Shown one piece after another: positions 9,485 through 20,700 of a stretch of 64,000 bases of DNA; positions within the stretch are counted from its first letter, which is position 1; every line of letters starts with the position of its first letter. The notes below the pieces were generated by a model. That model did no database searches. It worked only from the letters and a program-made list of their open reading frames with translations, and was not told the origin of the DNA. The position numbers and the translations under genes were made by a program. The stretch covers positions 930,001 to 994,000 of the forward strand of contig NZ_CP011040.1 in assembly GCF_000238255.3 (NCBI RefSeq). The letters run 5' to 3'. Source of the DNA: Pseudoalteromonas spongiae UST010723-006 (GTDB taxonomy: Bacteria; Pseudomonadota; Gammaproteobacteria; Enterobacterales; Alteromonadaceae).

Positions 9485-10489
9485 TTAATAGTTTACGGTA
9501 CATGTATCAACATTCTGTTTATCGCAATAGTGAAAACCTAAATAAGTAAATTCTTGCTTAGGTTTCACATTGTGTTTTAAATACTGATACAAATATTCGG
9601 CGCCCTGTTTTCCCATATCAAAAGGTTTTTGGCCAATATTGACTGTGGAAAGCCCCTTAGATAATGCACTTAATTGCAACTCTTCGGTATCGGCCGAGAC
9701 AATCACAATATCACCTGATTTAATCTTAGATTTAAACTGATTAAGCTGGTCAATGTAACGTGGATTAAACTGAGCAAATCCCGCTACGGCGATAAAAACC
9801 GGCGGCGCATCGAGTTTGATCTTACCTACTAACTGACTAAGTGCTAGGCCTCGTTTACCCAAGCTGTAAACTGGGCATAATTCATGCTCTTGCCATTGGT
9901 AGCCATCATTCAAACGCTGTAAGCTTTGGCCACTTAACGCATGGCGCACACCTTTGATTCGCTGGTTTAAGTTTGGCGTAGATGGATGCCCAGACTGCAG
10001 GCACACAGTGTTTGTGTGTTTAACGTTATTTTTAACGTATTCGCCTAGGGCAACACCAAAATCGAAATTATTAGTACCAACATACGCTAAACGGTAATCA
10101 TGATGTTGCGGTAACAAGTCTGAGTCAAAGGTAATTACTGGAATATCAAGCTCAAATGCTCGCTTAAGGGCACCATTTACTAAGTAATCAGAATCAGTAA
10201 CCGAAATGAGTAACGCATTTACTCCGCTTTCGATCAGTCGGTTAATTTTGAGCGTTTGACCACGAATATCTTGAAAGTCATCAGCGCCTTCGTAAATACA
10301 TCGTAAATCTGAGTGATTTTTAGCGACAGACTCACACCCTTTAAATGATTGGATATAAAAACTATCATTTTTGGTTTTACCGATAACACCAATTGTGTAG
10401 CTGGCATTACTGGTAAAACTAAATAAAACTAAAAATAAGTTGAATAAAAACAACAACCAAAAACTACTATTTTGTGCTTTATTCCGCAT
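9485..10489 (-). CDS. periplasmic sugar-binding-like protein (ribose-binding/LacI fold), orphan
   Basis: About 334 residues. After an N-terminal hydrophobic segment (FWLLFLFNLFLVLFSF, signal peptide or anchor) comes a periplasmic-binding-protein type 1 fold: YTIGVIGKTKNDSFYIQSFKGCE, INRLIESGVNALLISVTDSD, PVITFDSDL, YVGTNNFDFGVALGEYV and later VSADTEELQLSALSKG. This matches substrate-binding proteins of ribose-type ABC importers and periplasmic partners of sensor kinases. No ABC permease, ATPase or sensor is adjacent, so it is an orphan; it may work with a distant system. The frame opens at TTG 10519, but ATG 10489 gives the better signal sequence; neither has a strong ribosome binding site. 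Confidence 0.78.
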   Translation of the reverse strand: MRNKAQNSSFWLLFLFNLFLVLFSFTSNASYTIGVIGKTKNDSFYIQSFKGCESVAKNHSDLRCIYEGADDFQDIRGQTLKINRLIESGVNALLISVTDSDYLVNGALKRAFELDIPVITFDSDLLPQHHDYRLAYVGTNNFDFGVALGEYVKNNVKHTNTVCLQSGHPSTPNLNQRIKGVRHALSGQSLQRLNDGYQWQEHELCPVYSLGKRGLALSQLVGKIKLDAPPVFIAVAGFAQFNPRYIDQLNQFKSKIKSGDIVIVSADTEELQLSALSKGLSTVNIGQKPFDMGKQGAEYLYQYLKHNVKPKQEFTYLGFHYCDKQNVDTCTVNY

Positions 10490-10847
10490 GGAGATGACTA
10501 CAATAAATTTAAAATACAATCTCAGTATAGAAGCATCATTGTGTTAAATTAAACAGTTATTTACGATTTTTTTAACTTTCATTCATTTTTGAATAATAAC
10601 CAATCAAAAGTAGCGTTAAAAACGCACAAAAATAAAACTGCAATGATAATAGGTGCCAGTATAATGTTGCAAAAGAATGCCTGACAGACATTACCCATTT
10701 ATTACAATTAAAATAAATCCACTTAAATCAATTCGATTATTCACTTTTCAATCCAAATACGAACAATTTAAACGCATAAAAAGATTGATCTATATCAATG
10801 ATGGGATTAGTATATTTTAAAGTTTCAGAAATTATTGAAAGTTTAGA
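10490..10847. other. intergenic region between divergent genes
   Basis: About 360 AT-rich bases between the binding-protein gene and the GbsR/MarR gene. Apart from the FNR-type box listed separately and a TATATT at 10811-10816 that could be a -10 element, I see no gene, repeat or structured RNA. Confidence 0.5.
10785..10798 (+). promoter_or_regulatory. FNR-type operator (TTGAT-N4-ATCAA)
   Basis: TTGATCTATATCAA is a perfect match to the FNR/ANR consensus and is centred 56 bases before the GbsR/MarR start. FNR-type proteins respond to low oxygen, which fits the terminal-oxidase genes just downstream. CRP-family relatives can share this half-site, so the exact regulator is inferred. Confidence 0.65.
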
Positions 10848-11402
10848 ATGTTACTAACACCAAAAATCGAAAGTTTTGTAATGCATTGCGGCGAAATGGG
10901 CAGCCGTTGGGGATTTAACCGCACAATCGGTCAAATCATGGGTTTATTGCTAATGAGTGAAGAACCTCTAAGCGCAATTTCGTTATCAGAAACCTTAAAT
11001 ATCTCGCGCGGTAACGTTAGTATGGCAATCAAAGAATTACAGTCGTGGCGCCTAGTATCGGTAATTCATAAACCTGGTGACCGAAAAGATTACTATGCAC
11101 CCGCTGGCGATATTTGGGAATTAGCAAACCGGGTATTTGAAGAGCGCAGAAAAAGAGAGATGGACCCAACCCTATCTCTTTTGCGCGCTTCAATCATTGA
11201 TGAACCGGCTAACGCAGAAGAAGCGTATGCACAGGACAAAATGTCTGAGTTGCATGACTTGCTTGAAACCATCACCGTTTGGGCAAGTGAGTTACAAAGC
11301 ATGAGTCCTGAGAAGCTAACAACACTTATGAAGCTCGGCTCTGGCGTTGTTAAAGTACTCGATTTTAAAGATAAAGTTTTGAAAAGCGGTAATAGTAATT
11401 AA
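10848..11402 (+). CDS. GbsR/MarR family transcriptional regulator
   Basis: 184-residue DNA-binding protein. A winged helix-turn-helix spans about residues 20-90 (ISLSETLNISRGNVSMAIKELQSWRLVSVIHKPGDRKDYY, the GbsR type in which the wing reads GDRKDYY), followed by a long helical C-terminal part likely used for dimerisation. It lies upstream of the cytochrome bd-type oxidase genes in the same direction and is preceded by an FNR-type box, so it may help control respiration genes. A terminator at its stop codon suggests the oxidase genes have their own promoter as well. The ligand is unknown. Confidence 0.88.
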   Translation: MLLTPKIESFVMHCGEMGSRWGFNRTIGQIMGLLLMSEEPLSAISLSETLNISRGNVSMAIKELQSWRLVSVIHKPGDRKDYYAPAGDIWELANRVFEERRKREMDPTLSLLRASIIDEPANAEEAYAQDKMSELHDLLETITVWASELQSMSPEKLTTLMKLGSGVVKVLDFKDKVLKSGNSN

Positions 11403-11412
11403 CCGCTTTTTT
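11382..11412 (+). terminator. intrinsic terminator overlapping the GbsR/MarR stop codon
   Basis: AAAAGCGGT (11382-11390) pairs with ACCGCTTTT (11402-11410), followed by a run of six T residues. The stem includes the last codons of the regulator gene. It would largely separate its transcript from cydAB. Confidence 0.75.
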
Positions 11413-11646
11413 GGTGCGCACTGTAAAAGTGCATATGTCGTCGTGTTGCTATTTAATTTTTGTTTTATTGAATACCGGAAGAAGTATAGCAATTAATAAG
11501 CAAGGTGCTATAAGGCTCAATTTCCCCTTTGTTGTTCGTATACAATGGCAAATTCAGCCCAATCAGTACACGTTAAAATTTGCCAACCAAATCCATGTTT
11601 CAAAAAACAGTAGATAAATAGCACGTCTATTCTTTGGGGGTCGTTT

Positions 11647-13014
11647 ATGTTGGATACGTTAATGCTTTCACGCATACAGTTCGCTGCCAACATTAGTTTT
11701 CACATTTTATTTCCCACTATAACCATCGCGATGTGTTGGTTTTTAGTTTTCTTTAAAGTCAGGTTTGATATGACAGGCAATCCGGTTTGGATGCGCGCAT
11801 ATCGATTCTGGGTAAAAATCTTTGCCCTTTCATTTGCCCTTGGCGTCGTAAGCGGTATTACCATGTCATTTCAGTTTGGTACCAACTGGCCTGGTTTTAT
11901 GGAAAAAGTCGGAAACATCGCGGGGCCACTATTAGGCTACGAAGTATTAACTGCATTTTTCTTAGAGGCGACATTTTTAGGCATCATGCTGTTTGGTATT
12001 AAACGTGTGCCACCAAAAGTACATACTTTAGCCTGTATAGTGGTAGCAATCGGCACCACGCTTTCAGCATTTTGGATCTTAAGTTTAAATTCGTGGATGC
12101 AAACACCAACCGGTTTCGAGATGCGCGATGGAATAGCCTACCCAACCGACTGGTTTGCAGTAATTTTTAATCCAAGTTTTCCGTACCGCTTAGCGCATAT
12201 GCTTTTGGCTTCGGGCTTAACGGCAAGCTTTATGATAATTGGCGTGAGTTGCTATCGTTTACTTAAAGGAGACGATAAACAAGCACCAAAGTTAACATTA
12301 AAAGTAGCGGTTATTGTGGCGGCAATTTTATCACCGTTACAAGCATTTGTTGGTGATTTACATGGTCTTAATACGCTTGAACATCAACCACAAAAAATAG
12401 CGGCAATGGAAGGTGTTTGGCAAACCGAAAAAGGGGCACCTTTACTGCTATTTGCAATTCCTGATGAAGAAAACAGAACGAATCATTTTGAAATTGGCAT
12501 ACCTAACATGGCAAGCTTTATTCTTACCCATGAGCTTGATGGTGAAATTAAGGGGCTTGATCAATTTAAAGGTGAGCATCCGCCAGTTAAACCTGTATTT
12601 TTTGGCTTTAGAATAATGGTTGGCCTAGGTTTACTGATGATCGCCATCTCTTGGTTTGCAACCTATACCCTTAAAAAACGCGGCCAATTACCCACATGGC
12701 TAATGCGTATTCTTGTTGGCTTAACATTCTCAGGTTGGTTAGCGACGTTAGCTGGCTGGTATGTAACTGAAATAGGCAGACAACCTTACCTAGTTAGCGG
12801 TGTGCTAAAAGTGTCTGACGCTGCAACACAAATTGCGCCTGCAAATGTTGGTTTTAGCTTAGCGCTCTATTTAACTACCTATGCCATTTTGTTAGTCGCT
12901 TATCTACATACAGTGTTTCTAATGGCGCGCCGTGCCGTTGAAATTGAAGAATTTGATATGAGCGAAAAGCCTATAAAACAATTACCGAGTAAAGGGGATA
13001 ATGCATATGTTTGA
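11647..13014 (+). CDS. cydA: cytochrome bd-type (cyanide-insensitive-like) ubiquinol oxidase subunit I
   Basis: 455-residue polytopic inner-membrane subunit of a bd-type oxidase that oxidises ubiquinol and reduces oxygen to water. Landmarks are His19 in ANISFHILFP (axial heme ligand position), the GYEVLTAFFLEATFLGIMLFG segment with the conserved glutamates, SLNSWMQTPTGF, and GWYVTEIGRQPYLVSGVLK in place of the usual GRQPW. The Q loop is short, as in the cyanide-insensitive (CioA) branch rather than E. coli CydA. A strong GGGGGT ribosome binding site precedes ATG 11647. It overlaps the next gene and forms the oxidase operon with it; an FNR-type box lies upstream of the preceding regulator. Confidence 0.95.
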   Translation: MLDTLMLSRIQFAANISFHILFPTITIAMCWFLVFFKVRFDMTGNPVWMRAYRFWVKIFALSFALGVVSGITMSFQFGTNWPGFMEKVGNIAGPLLGYEVLTAFFLEATFLGIMLFGIKRVPPKVHTLACIVVAIGTTLSAFWILSLNSWMQTPTGFEMRDGIAYPTDWFAVIFNPSFPYRLAHMLLASGLTASFMIIGVSCYRLLKGDDKQAPKLTLKVAVIVAAILSPLQAFVGDLHGLNTLEHQPQKIAAMEGVWQTEKGAPLLLFAIPDEENRTNHFEIGIPNMASFILTHELDGEIKGLDQFKGEHPPVKPVFFGFRIMVGLGLLMIAISWFATYTLKKRGQLPTWLMRILVGLTFSGWLATLAGWYVTEIGRQPYLVSGVLKVSDAATQIAPANVGFSLALYLTTYAILLVAYLHTVFLMARRAVEIEEFDMSEKPIKQLPSKGDNAYV

Positions 13015-14005
13015 TCAAGCAACTCTGGCAATTATTTTTGTATCCCTAATGGGCCTTGCAACATTAATGTACGCTGTTTTAGACGGTTACGATCTAGGTG
13101 TAGGGATTTTACTGCCGCTAGACGATGAAACATCGGCAGATACCATGATTGCATCAATAGGACCGTTTTGGGATGCTAATGAAACCTGGTTAGTATTAGC
13201 GATTGGCCTTTTACTCATTGCGTTTCCAACTGCACACAGTATTGTCTTTCAAGCACTTTATATCCCGTGTACATTTATGTTGATTGGCTTAATTATGCGC
13301 GGTGTGGCATTTGATTTTAGAGCCAAAGCCATTGTTGCCCATAAACGTAAATGGGATACGGTGTTTAAATCAGGCTCTTTGCTCGCCTCGCTGGCGCAAG
13401 GTTATATGCTCGGTTTGTATGTTATGGGGTTTTCAAACACCTTAGAAGCGCACGGTTTTGCCCTTTTAAGTGCAATTGGAGTTTCAGCGGCTTATACCTT
13501 TATTGGCAGTGCATGGCTAGTTATGAAAACCGAAGGCGATTTGCAACAAAAAGCCATAGCGCATTGTAAATCAACGGTTGTTATTACGTTTATTGGTATA
13601 TTGCTGGTATCACTGGTTAACTTACTTATTTCACCAGAGATCTATCAAAAATGGTTCGACTTTCCGTATGCACTGATCTTAATTCCCATTCCGATTATTT
13701 GTGCAAGCTTCTTTGTTCTATGTTGGTTTGTACTAAAGCGCTTAGCTAAACAGCCAAATATTGGTGCAGCCCTACCATTCTTTTTTGCGCTATTGATTTT
13801 TACCCTATCATTTTTCGGCTTAGCATTTAGCTTTTTCCCTGAGATTGTGCCGGGTAAATTAACAATTTGGCAAGCTGTAGCAGCACCTGAAGCACTTAAC
13901 TTTATGTTATGGGGGGCGTTAATTGTGGTGCCTACTATTTTGGCCTACACCGCATTCTCTTACAGAGTGTTTTGGGGAAAGGTGGACGAACTTCGCTACT
14001 ATTAA
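13007..14005 (+). CDS. cydB: cytochrome bd-type ubiquinol oxidase subunit II
   Basis: About 332-residue polytopic subunit II of the bd-type oxidase, with the family motifs MYAVLDGYDLGVGILLP near the N terminus, GPFWDANETWLVLAIG, and RGVAFDFRAKA. It pairs with CydA/CioA in the inner membrane. ATG 13007 is preferred over ATG 13001 because the AAAGGGGA sequence is about eight bases upstream of 13007 but too close to 13001; the start overlaps the cydA stop, indicating coupled translation. No cydX/cydC/cydD genes are adjacent. A stem-loop follows the stop. Confidence 0.95.
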   Translation: MFDQATLAIIFVSLMGLATLMYAVLDGYDLGVGILLPLDDETSADTMIASIGPFWDANETWLVLAIGLLLIAFPTAHSIVFQALYIPCTFMLIGLIMRGVAFDFRAKAIVAHKRKWDTVFKSGSLLASLAQGYMLGLYVMGFSNTLEAHGFALLSAIGVSAAYTFIGSAWLVMKTEGDLQQKAIAHCKSTVVITFIGILLVSLVNLLISPEIYQKWFDFPYALILIPIPIICASFFVLCWFVLKRLAKQPNIGAALPFFFALLIFTLSFFGLAFSFFPEIVPGKLTIWQAVAAPEALNFMLWGALIVVPTILAYTAFSYRVFWGKVDELRYY

Positions 14006-14038
14006 ATTAGACTCAGTTATTAGATCAGTTTTTAAAGT

Positions 14039-14066
14039 AAGTGTGTAGCGACTAGGCTACACACTT
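14039..14066. terminator. stem-loop between convergent cydB and lipoprotein genes
   Basis: AAGTGTGTAGC / GCTACACACTT with loop GACTAG, 11 bp. It lies between two convergent genes and probably terminates both, although neither side has a long T run. Confidence 0.6.
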
Positions 14067-14078
14067 ATAATAAATCTA

Positions 14079-14483
14079 TTAGAAATATAGGCTTTCAACC
14101 GTTTCACCGGCAATTTTAACGTCACACTTGTCGCCTGACTTTGAATTAGATGACTGAATAGCGCCCGCTACCGCACCAAATACACCACCTTTTTCATTCA
14201 GCACAGAGCTAAAGTAACAATAGCTAGAAACATTAACTTCTTGATAGCTCGTGTTTAAGTTAAGTGTTGGCGTGTATGGAGGAAAACGACCTTTCATTAC
14301 CGGATCGCCATTTACCGTTAGTTGTACTTCATTTCGTTTAGTGTCGTACTGGCCACCAAAAACGTAAGTCTTACCTTGGTACGCAATGGTTTTTTCTTGT
14401 GCTTGAATTGGCGGTGTAGAACCACAACCAGCAAGTGTAAGTGAAGAAAGTGCAACAAGTGAAAGGGTTAGTGTTCTTAACAT
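14079..14483 (-). CDS. small predicted lipoprotein
   Basis: 134 residues with a lipoprotein signal: hydrophobic SLVALSSLTL followed by a lipobox LAGC at residues 17-20, so the mature protein would begin at a lipidated cysteine and sit in the envelope. The mature part is short, beta-rich and has two further cysteines (SSYCYF and GDKCDV) and a glycine-rich stretch (GGVFGAVAGAIQ) resembling 17-kDa-antigen-like glycine zippers. No family is recognised with confidence. It stands alone, convergent with cydB. Confidence 0.8.
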   Translation of the reverse strand: MLRTLTLSLVALSSLTLAGCGSTPPIQAQEKTIAYQGKTYVFGGQYDTKRNEVQLTVNGDPVMKGRFPPYTPTLNLNTSYQEVNVSSYCYFSSVLNEKGGVFGAVAGAIQSSNSKSGDKCDVKIAGETVESLYF

Positions 14484-14749
14484 AATAGAATTTCCGTATA
14501 AAAATAAGACAAAAATTACTCTACGTTAAAGAATATCTAGATTCAAGAAAATGAATGTTAAGATTTGAAATCGTTCAAAACATAAATACAAATAACTACT
14601 GGTAAACTCTGTCTACAGCTGTCGCACTATCAGATAATTAAAGATTTACAAGCGAGATAGGTGCACTACGTTTGCATCTTATGATCAAATTTGTGTCGTA
14701 TTTAATTGAAAGTAGTTGGTGCAGAATTAATTTACTTTGCGTAAATAAT

Positions 14750-14774
14750 AAAGCCAGCCATAACGGCTGGCTTT
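14750..14774 (-). terminator. intrinsic terminator of the giant-protein operon
   Basis: AAAGCCAGCC / GGCTGGCTTT, 10-bp stem with a 5-base loop, eight bases beyond the stop of the giant gene. On the minus strand it runs into TTTATTATTT. This marks the end of the collar-to-giant operon. Confidence 0.88.
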
Positions 14775-14781
14775 AAGGTAC

Positions 14782-17700
14782 CTATTTTTTATTTCGTGCT
14801 ACAAATAACAACGAAACAAAAAGGAGTAACCAACTTAAATTACCTGATGATTTTTTCTTAGGCATTTCGGGCTTAACAACGTCCGGTGTTTTGCTTACAC
14901 TAATAGTAATTGTTCCTTCAGCTAAAGCGCCAAGCTCATCACTCACTTTATACATAATGATGTCTTCGCCTACAAATCCTTTTTGAGGTTTATACGTTAT
15001 CGTTTTAGCCGCTTTATCAATGACAATCGAGCCAGACTCAGCGTTAGCCTCAAGTAAGCTAACGCTATCGCCATCAGGGTCACTCATATTTTCAGCCAGG
15101 TGGATAACAATATCGGTAGTATCGTTAGTCTCTAATGATAAGTTAGTTACAACGGGTGCACTGTTAGCTCTGATAATGAGCTGAAGTTTTCCATAATCTG
15201 TACCGTCACGACCATCGCTTATACCATAGCCAACATTCGCAATACCGAAAAATTCCGGTAATGTCTGATATTGAAGCTTATTGTCATTAATTGTAACGGT
15301 TCCGAAGTCACTATCAGCTGATGTGATAGTAAGAGCATCACCATCAATGTCTTCATCGTTTGCAAGTACATCAATGATGATTGAGTCGCCCATTTTAACA
15401 CTAACAAAATCATCGTTCGCAACTGGAAAATTGTTATCACTCAAAGGTATTGCAACCCCACCTGGGTCAGTTACACGTCCATTTTTGAGGCCATCAGCAT
15501 CATTTGGTCCACCATCTTCAATTCGTAATTGAATACAGAAGCTTCCTTCAATCAAACCAGGCTGCCATAGCGCGTCACGAGTCGAAGGACAGTATCCTAG
15601 CGTACCAGGTGCAGAAAGTACTTCATTATTTGCGTTTAATATAAAGTTGACCCATTCCCCCGCTATTAACTTACGATAAACGGCATTTTTTGGTACAGGT
15701 ATACTCTGAGGAATGACAATTCTGACTACATCACCCATTTGATCAAGGTTTGTTGCTTCGAATGTATATATTCCTCCGATGTTTTTGGCGTTAGAGTCTT
15801 CTATAAGCTCACTAGTCGCTACCGCAGCGCCTCCTGATTGTGCATTCGTAATCACTAAATTACGTTTCAAACATAAGCTCGCATCGCCTTCTAGCAAGAA
15901 TTGAGATGACTCATCAGCGCTAGTTTGTAACACATTGCATGCATCAATTGCATCAAGGTAATCAGCAATGCCATCACCATCGCTATCTTGGTACCCTTCG
16001 GCAAAATCGGCAACGCCGTCCCGATCGGTATCTTTAGTAGTTAGTTCGGGAAGACTTTCAACGACCACTAACGAAATCGATGCAGATGTCGATAAACTTG
16101 GCTCACCATTATCGCTTGCAATAAGCCCAATCGTGTAAACGCCGATATCTAATGCCTGAGGTATGAATCTAAATTCACTCTCAGTATCACTGACGTTTTC
16201 AATCCCGTCGTTAGACGACCATGTATAGTTTACAGTGTCTTGGTAATTTGCATCAAAAACAGTCGCTTTAATAACCACTTCACTTTGTTGCTTACTTATT
16301 AACGTGCGTAACTCATCATTTTGTAAGGCATGAAGCGTTATCCGCGGCGCAACGTTTCGTTCAACAATGTCTATCGTTGTAGAGGACTGAATTCCCAAGT
16401 TTAATTGCTCAGATAGTGTAATAACGATTTGTTCATCGCCCTCATTTACTCCATCTGCAAAAATGGTGTAAGGAATAGCTTTTACAACACCTTTATCAAA
16501 GATTACACGGCCACTTTCTAAGTTATGATCATTACTATCAGCGGAGCCACTAATACTGAAATTAACAGTAAGGGGATAACTAGGCGCTATACCATTTAAA
16601 TGAACAAATACATTGCCTGTTTGCTCTTCACTCATCACCGATGGTTTACTTAATGAGACCTGTGGGTTAACAACAACATTCTGTAATGCAACCGAGGTAT
16701 TGCCTTGGCTGTCAGTAGCCTGCCAAAACACTTCATGGCGTCCAGGTCTGAAGAAAGTACGACCTTCAACAAGCGATACCGACACAGGATTACCTGAGCT
16801 ATCCACTGCCGTTGCGGCGCCTAAATCTACCTTTGTATACAACCCAGTCGAATCAATAATGACGTCTTCCGGCACGGTAATTATTGGAGCATTGTTATTT
16901 CCGTCAGTTAACGTGACTATTGCTGATGCGTTTGCTTCAGCTTTTTCTGAATCACGTACTCGATAATTAATGGTAATTGGTGAATTTATCGAAGGTAATA
17001 ATGTCAATTGAATGTTGTTTTCAACTAATTCTACCTGACCAATATTCGCATCAGCACCGGATAAAGTTACTACGTCATCTTCAACATCAGTATCATTATT
17101 GGTCACATTAATGGTATACACACCAGACTCAGTCACGGGTAATGAAATAACGTCATTAACAGCTATTGGTAAGTCATTAACGGGCTTAACATTAATAGCA
17201 ACACTCGCTATGTTAGATGTCTTCTTGCCATCAGATGCACTATAGGTAAACGTGTCTTCACCAAAGTAATCCTGATTAGGTGTATAGATAAATACATTAT
17301 CTTGGAGTTCAACGGTACCGAATTTAGCTGGCGATTCAATTGAAGTGGTTAATGTATCATCTTCGTTGTCGCTAATATCTGGAATTATCGATATAGCTTC
17401 ATCTTCATTTATAACAACCTGCATATTATTAGCGTTTGGCGCTTCATTTCCATCTTTGACCAAAATATTAAATGCAGGAAGTGACGCAGCAAGTTCGCCG
17501 TCAGTTACTGAGATAACAATATTTTCGTAAGAACCAATGTCATTATCGCTAGGGCCCCCTGATAAGCTTCCTACATTTTGATCAAATAACCCCCAACTTG
17601 GTTTATTTTGAATTGTGAATGTCAAATTTTCACTATCAATATCGTCGCTGGTAGGCACAAACTGATACATTTGACCTGCTTTTATAGTCGTTAAAGGCGA

Positions 17701-20700
17701 ACCGGAAATTGACGGTGCATCGTTTACTGATGTGATTTGGATGAATACGTTCGCAATGTTTGACGTATTTTGAGACTGATCTTTAACGGTATAAGTAAAG
17801 CTATCCGAACCATTAACATTTTCATTTGGCGCATAATTTATCACTCCGTTTAAAACGGTAACCATACCTTTACTTGGCTGATTAACAATATTTACGGATG
17901 AAGCTAACAACAGCCCTTCGTCGTCAATATCGTTTGCAATTATGTTAAACGCAACACTCGTATCTTCAAGCGTAGAAACATTATCGTCATTTGCAACAGG
18001 AGCATTGTTTACATTATTCACTGTAATACTAAATGGCGCTAACGAACTGCTCAATAGACCGTCGCTAACCGACACGACAATATTAGATGTCGTACCTGCA
18101 TCATCAAAACTCGGAGTACCAGTGATCGCACCTGTCAACAAGCTGATATTCGCCCAATTTGGTAAACCAGTTGCGCTATATGATAACGCATCTCCGTCTA
18201 CATCATCACCGACAGGTGAGAAGCTATATGTTTGATTCTCATTCACAGATGTAATTGGTGTGCCTGTGATGGTCGGTGCATCATTCACATTGGTAATATC
18301 AATACTTAAAGTAGTGAGCGGAATGTCTCCACTTTCGCCATCGTTACCCAAAATCGTTAAGCTGCCCGAACCTGTGCCTTGTACATCAAGGTCACCGGCA
18401 AAGGTAATGTTGCTTGTGGTATCAAGGTAGGTGGTAACGTCGGCAGGTGAACCAACAAGGGTGATACTGGTCGGTGAGACTAAGGTTCCTGTCACACCAC
18501 TGCCCACGCCTGTACCATCCGCTGGCGTACCAAAGGTGCCACCTGTAACGTTTAGGGTAAGTGTAATTGATACATCGTCTACATCAGCAAAAGAAAAATC
18601 AGAGAGATCTACATTACCTTGAATTTCTTCGGTAAAGCTAAGCGTTGTTGGTAATGTTAAATTGCCTGTGTATGCCAAGGTATCAAAGGCTGGGTTAAAT
18701 GCACCACCACCATTGATGACGGTAAAGGCAGTTACATTCGTCCAATCAGTCGGTGTAATAGTCACACCACTGGCGACGTTTGCGCCCGTTTCTGTGACAT
18801 TAGAGCCTGTGCCTGAGGTCACATCAAAAGTGAATGTGCCGCCATCGGCAGCGCCATTCACAAAGTGTAAGAAAGAATTGACGTCAATCGCACGGTCAAA
18901 GTTGAACGTAGTGAGTGTTGGCCCGGTTGCGCCAGTGTAAATTGAATTCCCAATTGAACTGCCGCCACCACTGGCGTCATTGGTCCAAGTGCCGCTATCG
19001 AGGCTCACCGTCATTGTGATGCCGTTGTCGGTTTCAGTGAAGGTGCTAGTGCCACCACCTGAACCTGTCATATCAAACTCACCGGTGAAGGTGGAAATCA
19101 AAATAGGATTGTCGTTCACGGGGGTAACATTAATGGTGCTATTCGCAGTATTCCCGTTTGTAGTGCCATCGTTTGCTACCATACTCAGTGCTATGTCATT
19201 GATGTCGTCTTGGACCGGTGTCACTGCAATCGCATTCGTATTAGTGATAAAGTTATTTAGCGAACTAATTGTGCCCGAGAGTGTCAAGCTAGCCGTACCA
19301 TTACCTAATATTGATACACCTCCAGATGTACCTAATGGCGATGACAACGTGCCACTTGCGACCGTTAATGTAATAGTAAGGCTGCTGTTATTACCATCAC
19401 TAAAGCTCACTGCAGATAAATCGAGGTTACTCTCTGTGTCTTCGGTTGCCGATAAGCTTGTGGGTAAACCTGAAATCACTGGCAGTTCATTTTCACTTAT
19501 CGTGAGTGACGCACTTGATGTGTTAGAGATGAATGCATTACCACTAGGCCCCGATATATTTATTATCACGGTTTCTGGCGCTTCACCCGTCAAGCCATCA
19601 TCAACCGACGTCACTGTAAATGTGTTAGTGCTCTGACCACTGTCTATCTGAAAGCTTCCACCACTTGTGGTTCCTGAGAGGTTGAAATCAACACCACCAC
19701 CTGTCGCCGTCGATGCGCCATCAATTGTGGTTGTCATGGTTACGTTACCATCTGCTGGAAATGGGTCGCCATCTCCGTCTTGCAACGACACGGTAAAGGT
19801 TGCAGTAACCGCAGTCTCTGTAATGGTAGAAGGAGAAGCCGCTATACTGAGCTCAGGTAAGGTAACAAAGTTATAGGTCGTTGAATCGCTGATTGCTGGC
19901 GCTAAATTGCCCGCAGAATCTATGACAGTACTTGAGCCATACCTCACCGCAATGTCAGTACCTGCGGGTAGGTTTTCTCCTGGGGTAATAGTTATTTGAG
20001 CAGCACTGACCGCGATGGTACCACCATTAGAGCCTGTTGCCGCTGCTGTAGAGCTTGCTGTAAACGTTTCAAGAACCGCGTTGTTTGATACGTTAAACAC
20101 GGTGATGGTTTCACCAACACCAAGTAACACATTTTCATCATAAGACAGCAATAACGAGTCTGTCACCGCGATGTTTGTTGCATTATCCACAGGCAGCGAA
20201 TTGCCCGTATCTAAGGTCGGTGCAATCGTATCGACAGTGAAGCTAGTAAGCGATAACGGCGTACTTTGGTTGGTATCGGCGTCTTCTACTGTGATAGTAC
20301 AGTCGCTAAAGGTCGCATGACCGAGTGCACCACCAGCACCATCTGAGTCGAGCGTAATGATGTTGTTGCCAACCACTGCCGTGGTCGTCGCGGTGCTACA
20401 CGAGCCACCCATAATAATCGTACCTGCTTCAGTTGAACTGAAGGTCACGCTTGGTGTCGCATCGTTAGTTGGGTTCGCAACTGGCGTGACTTCCGTAATG
20501 GTGGGTGCCACGTCGTCCGCTATGGTGATCATAAAGCTTTCTTGATAGGTCTCTGGCGAGCTTGGATCTTCATCCGACACCTGAAGACAAACTTGATAGG
20601 TGCCTGCATCCAGCGCTGCAGTGCTTTGTAAGTTATTGCCACTAATGGTAAATGAGCTGTTACCCGCGTTACCAGCGCATAACCCATTACCGGAACTGCC

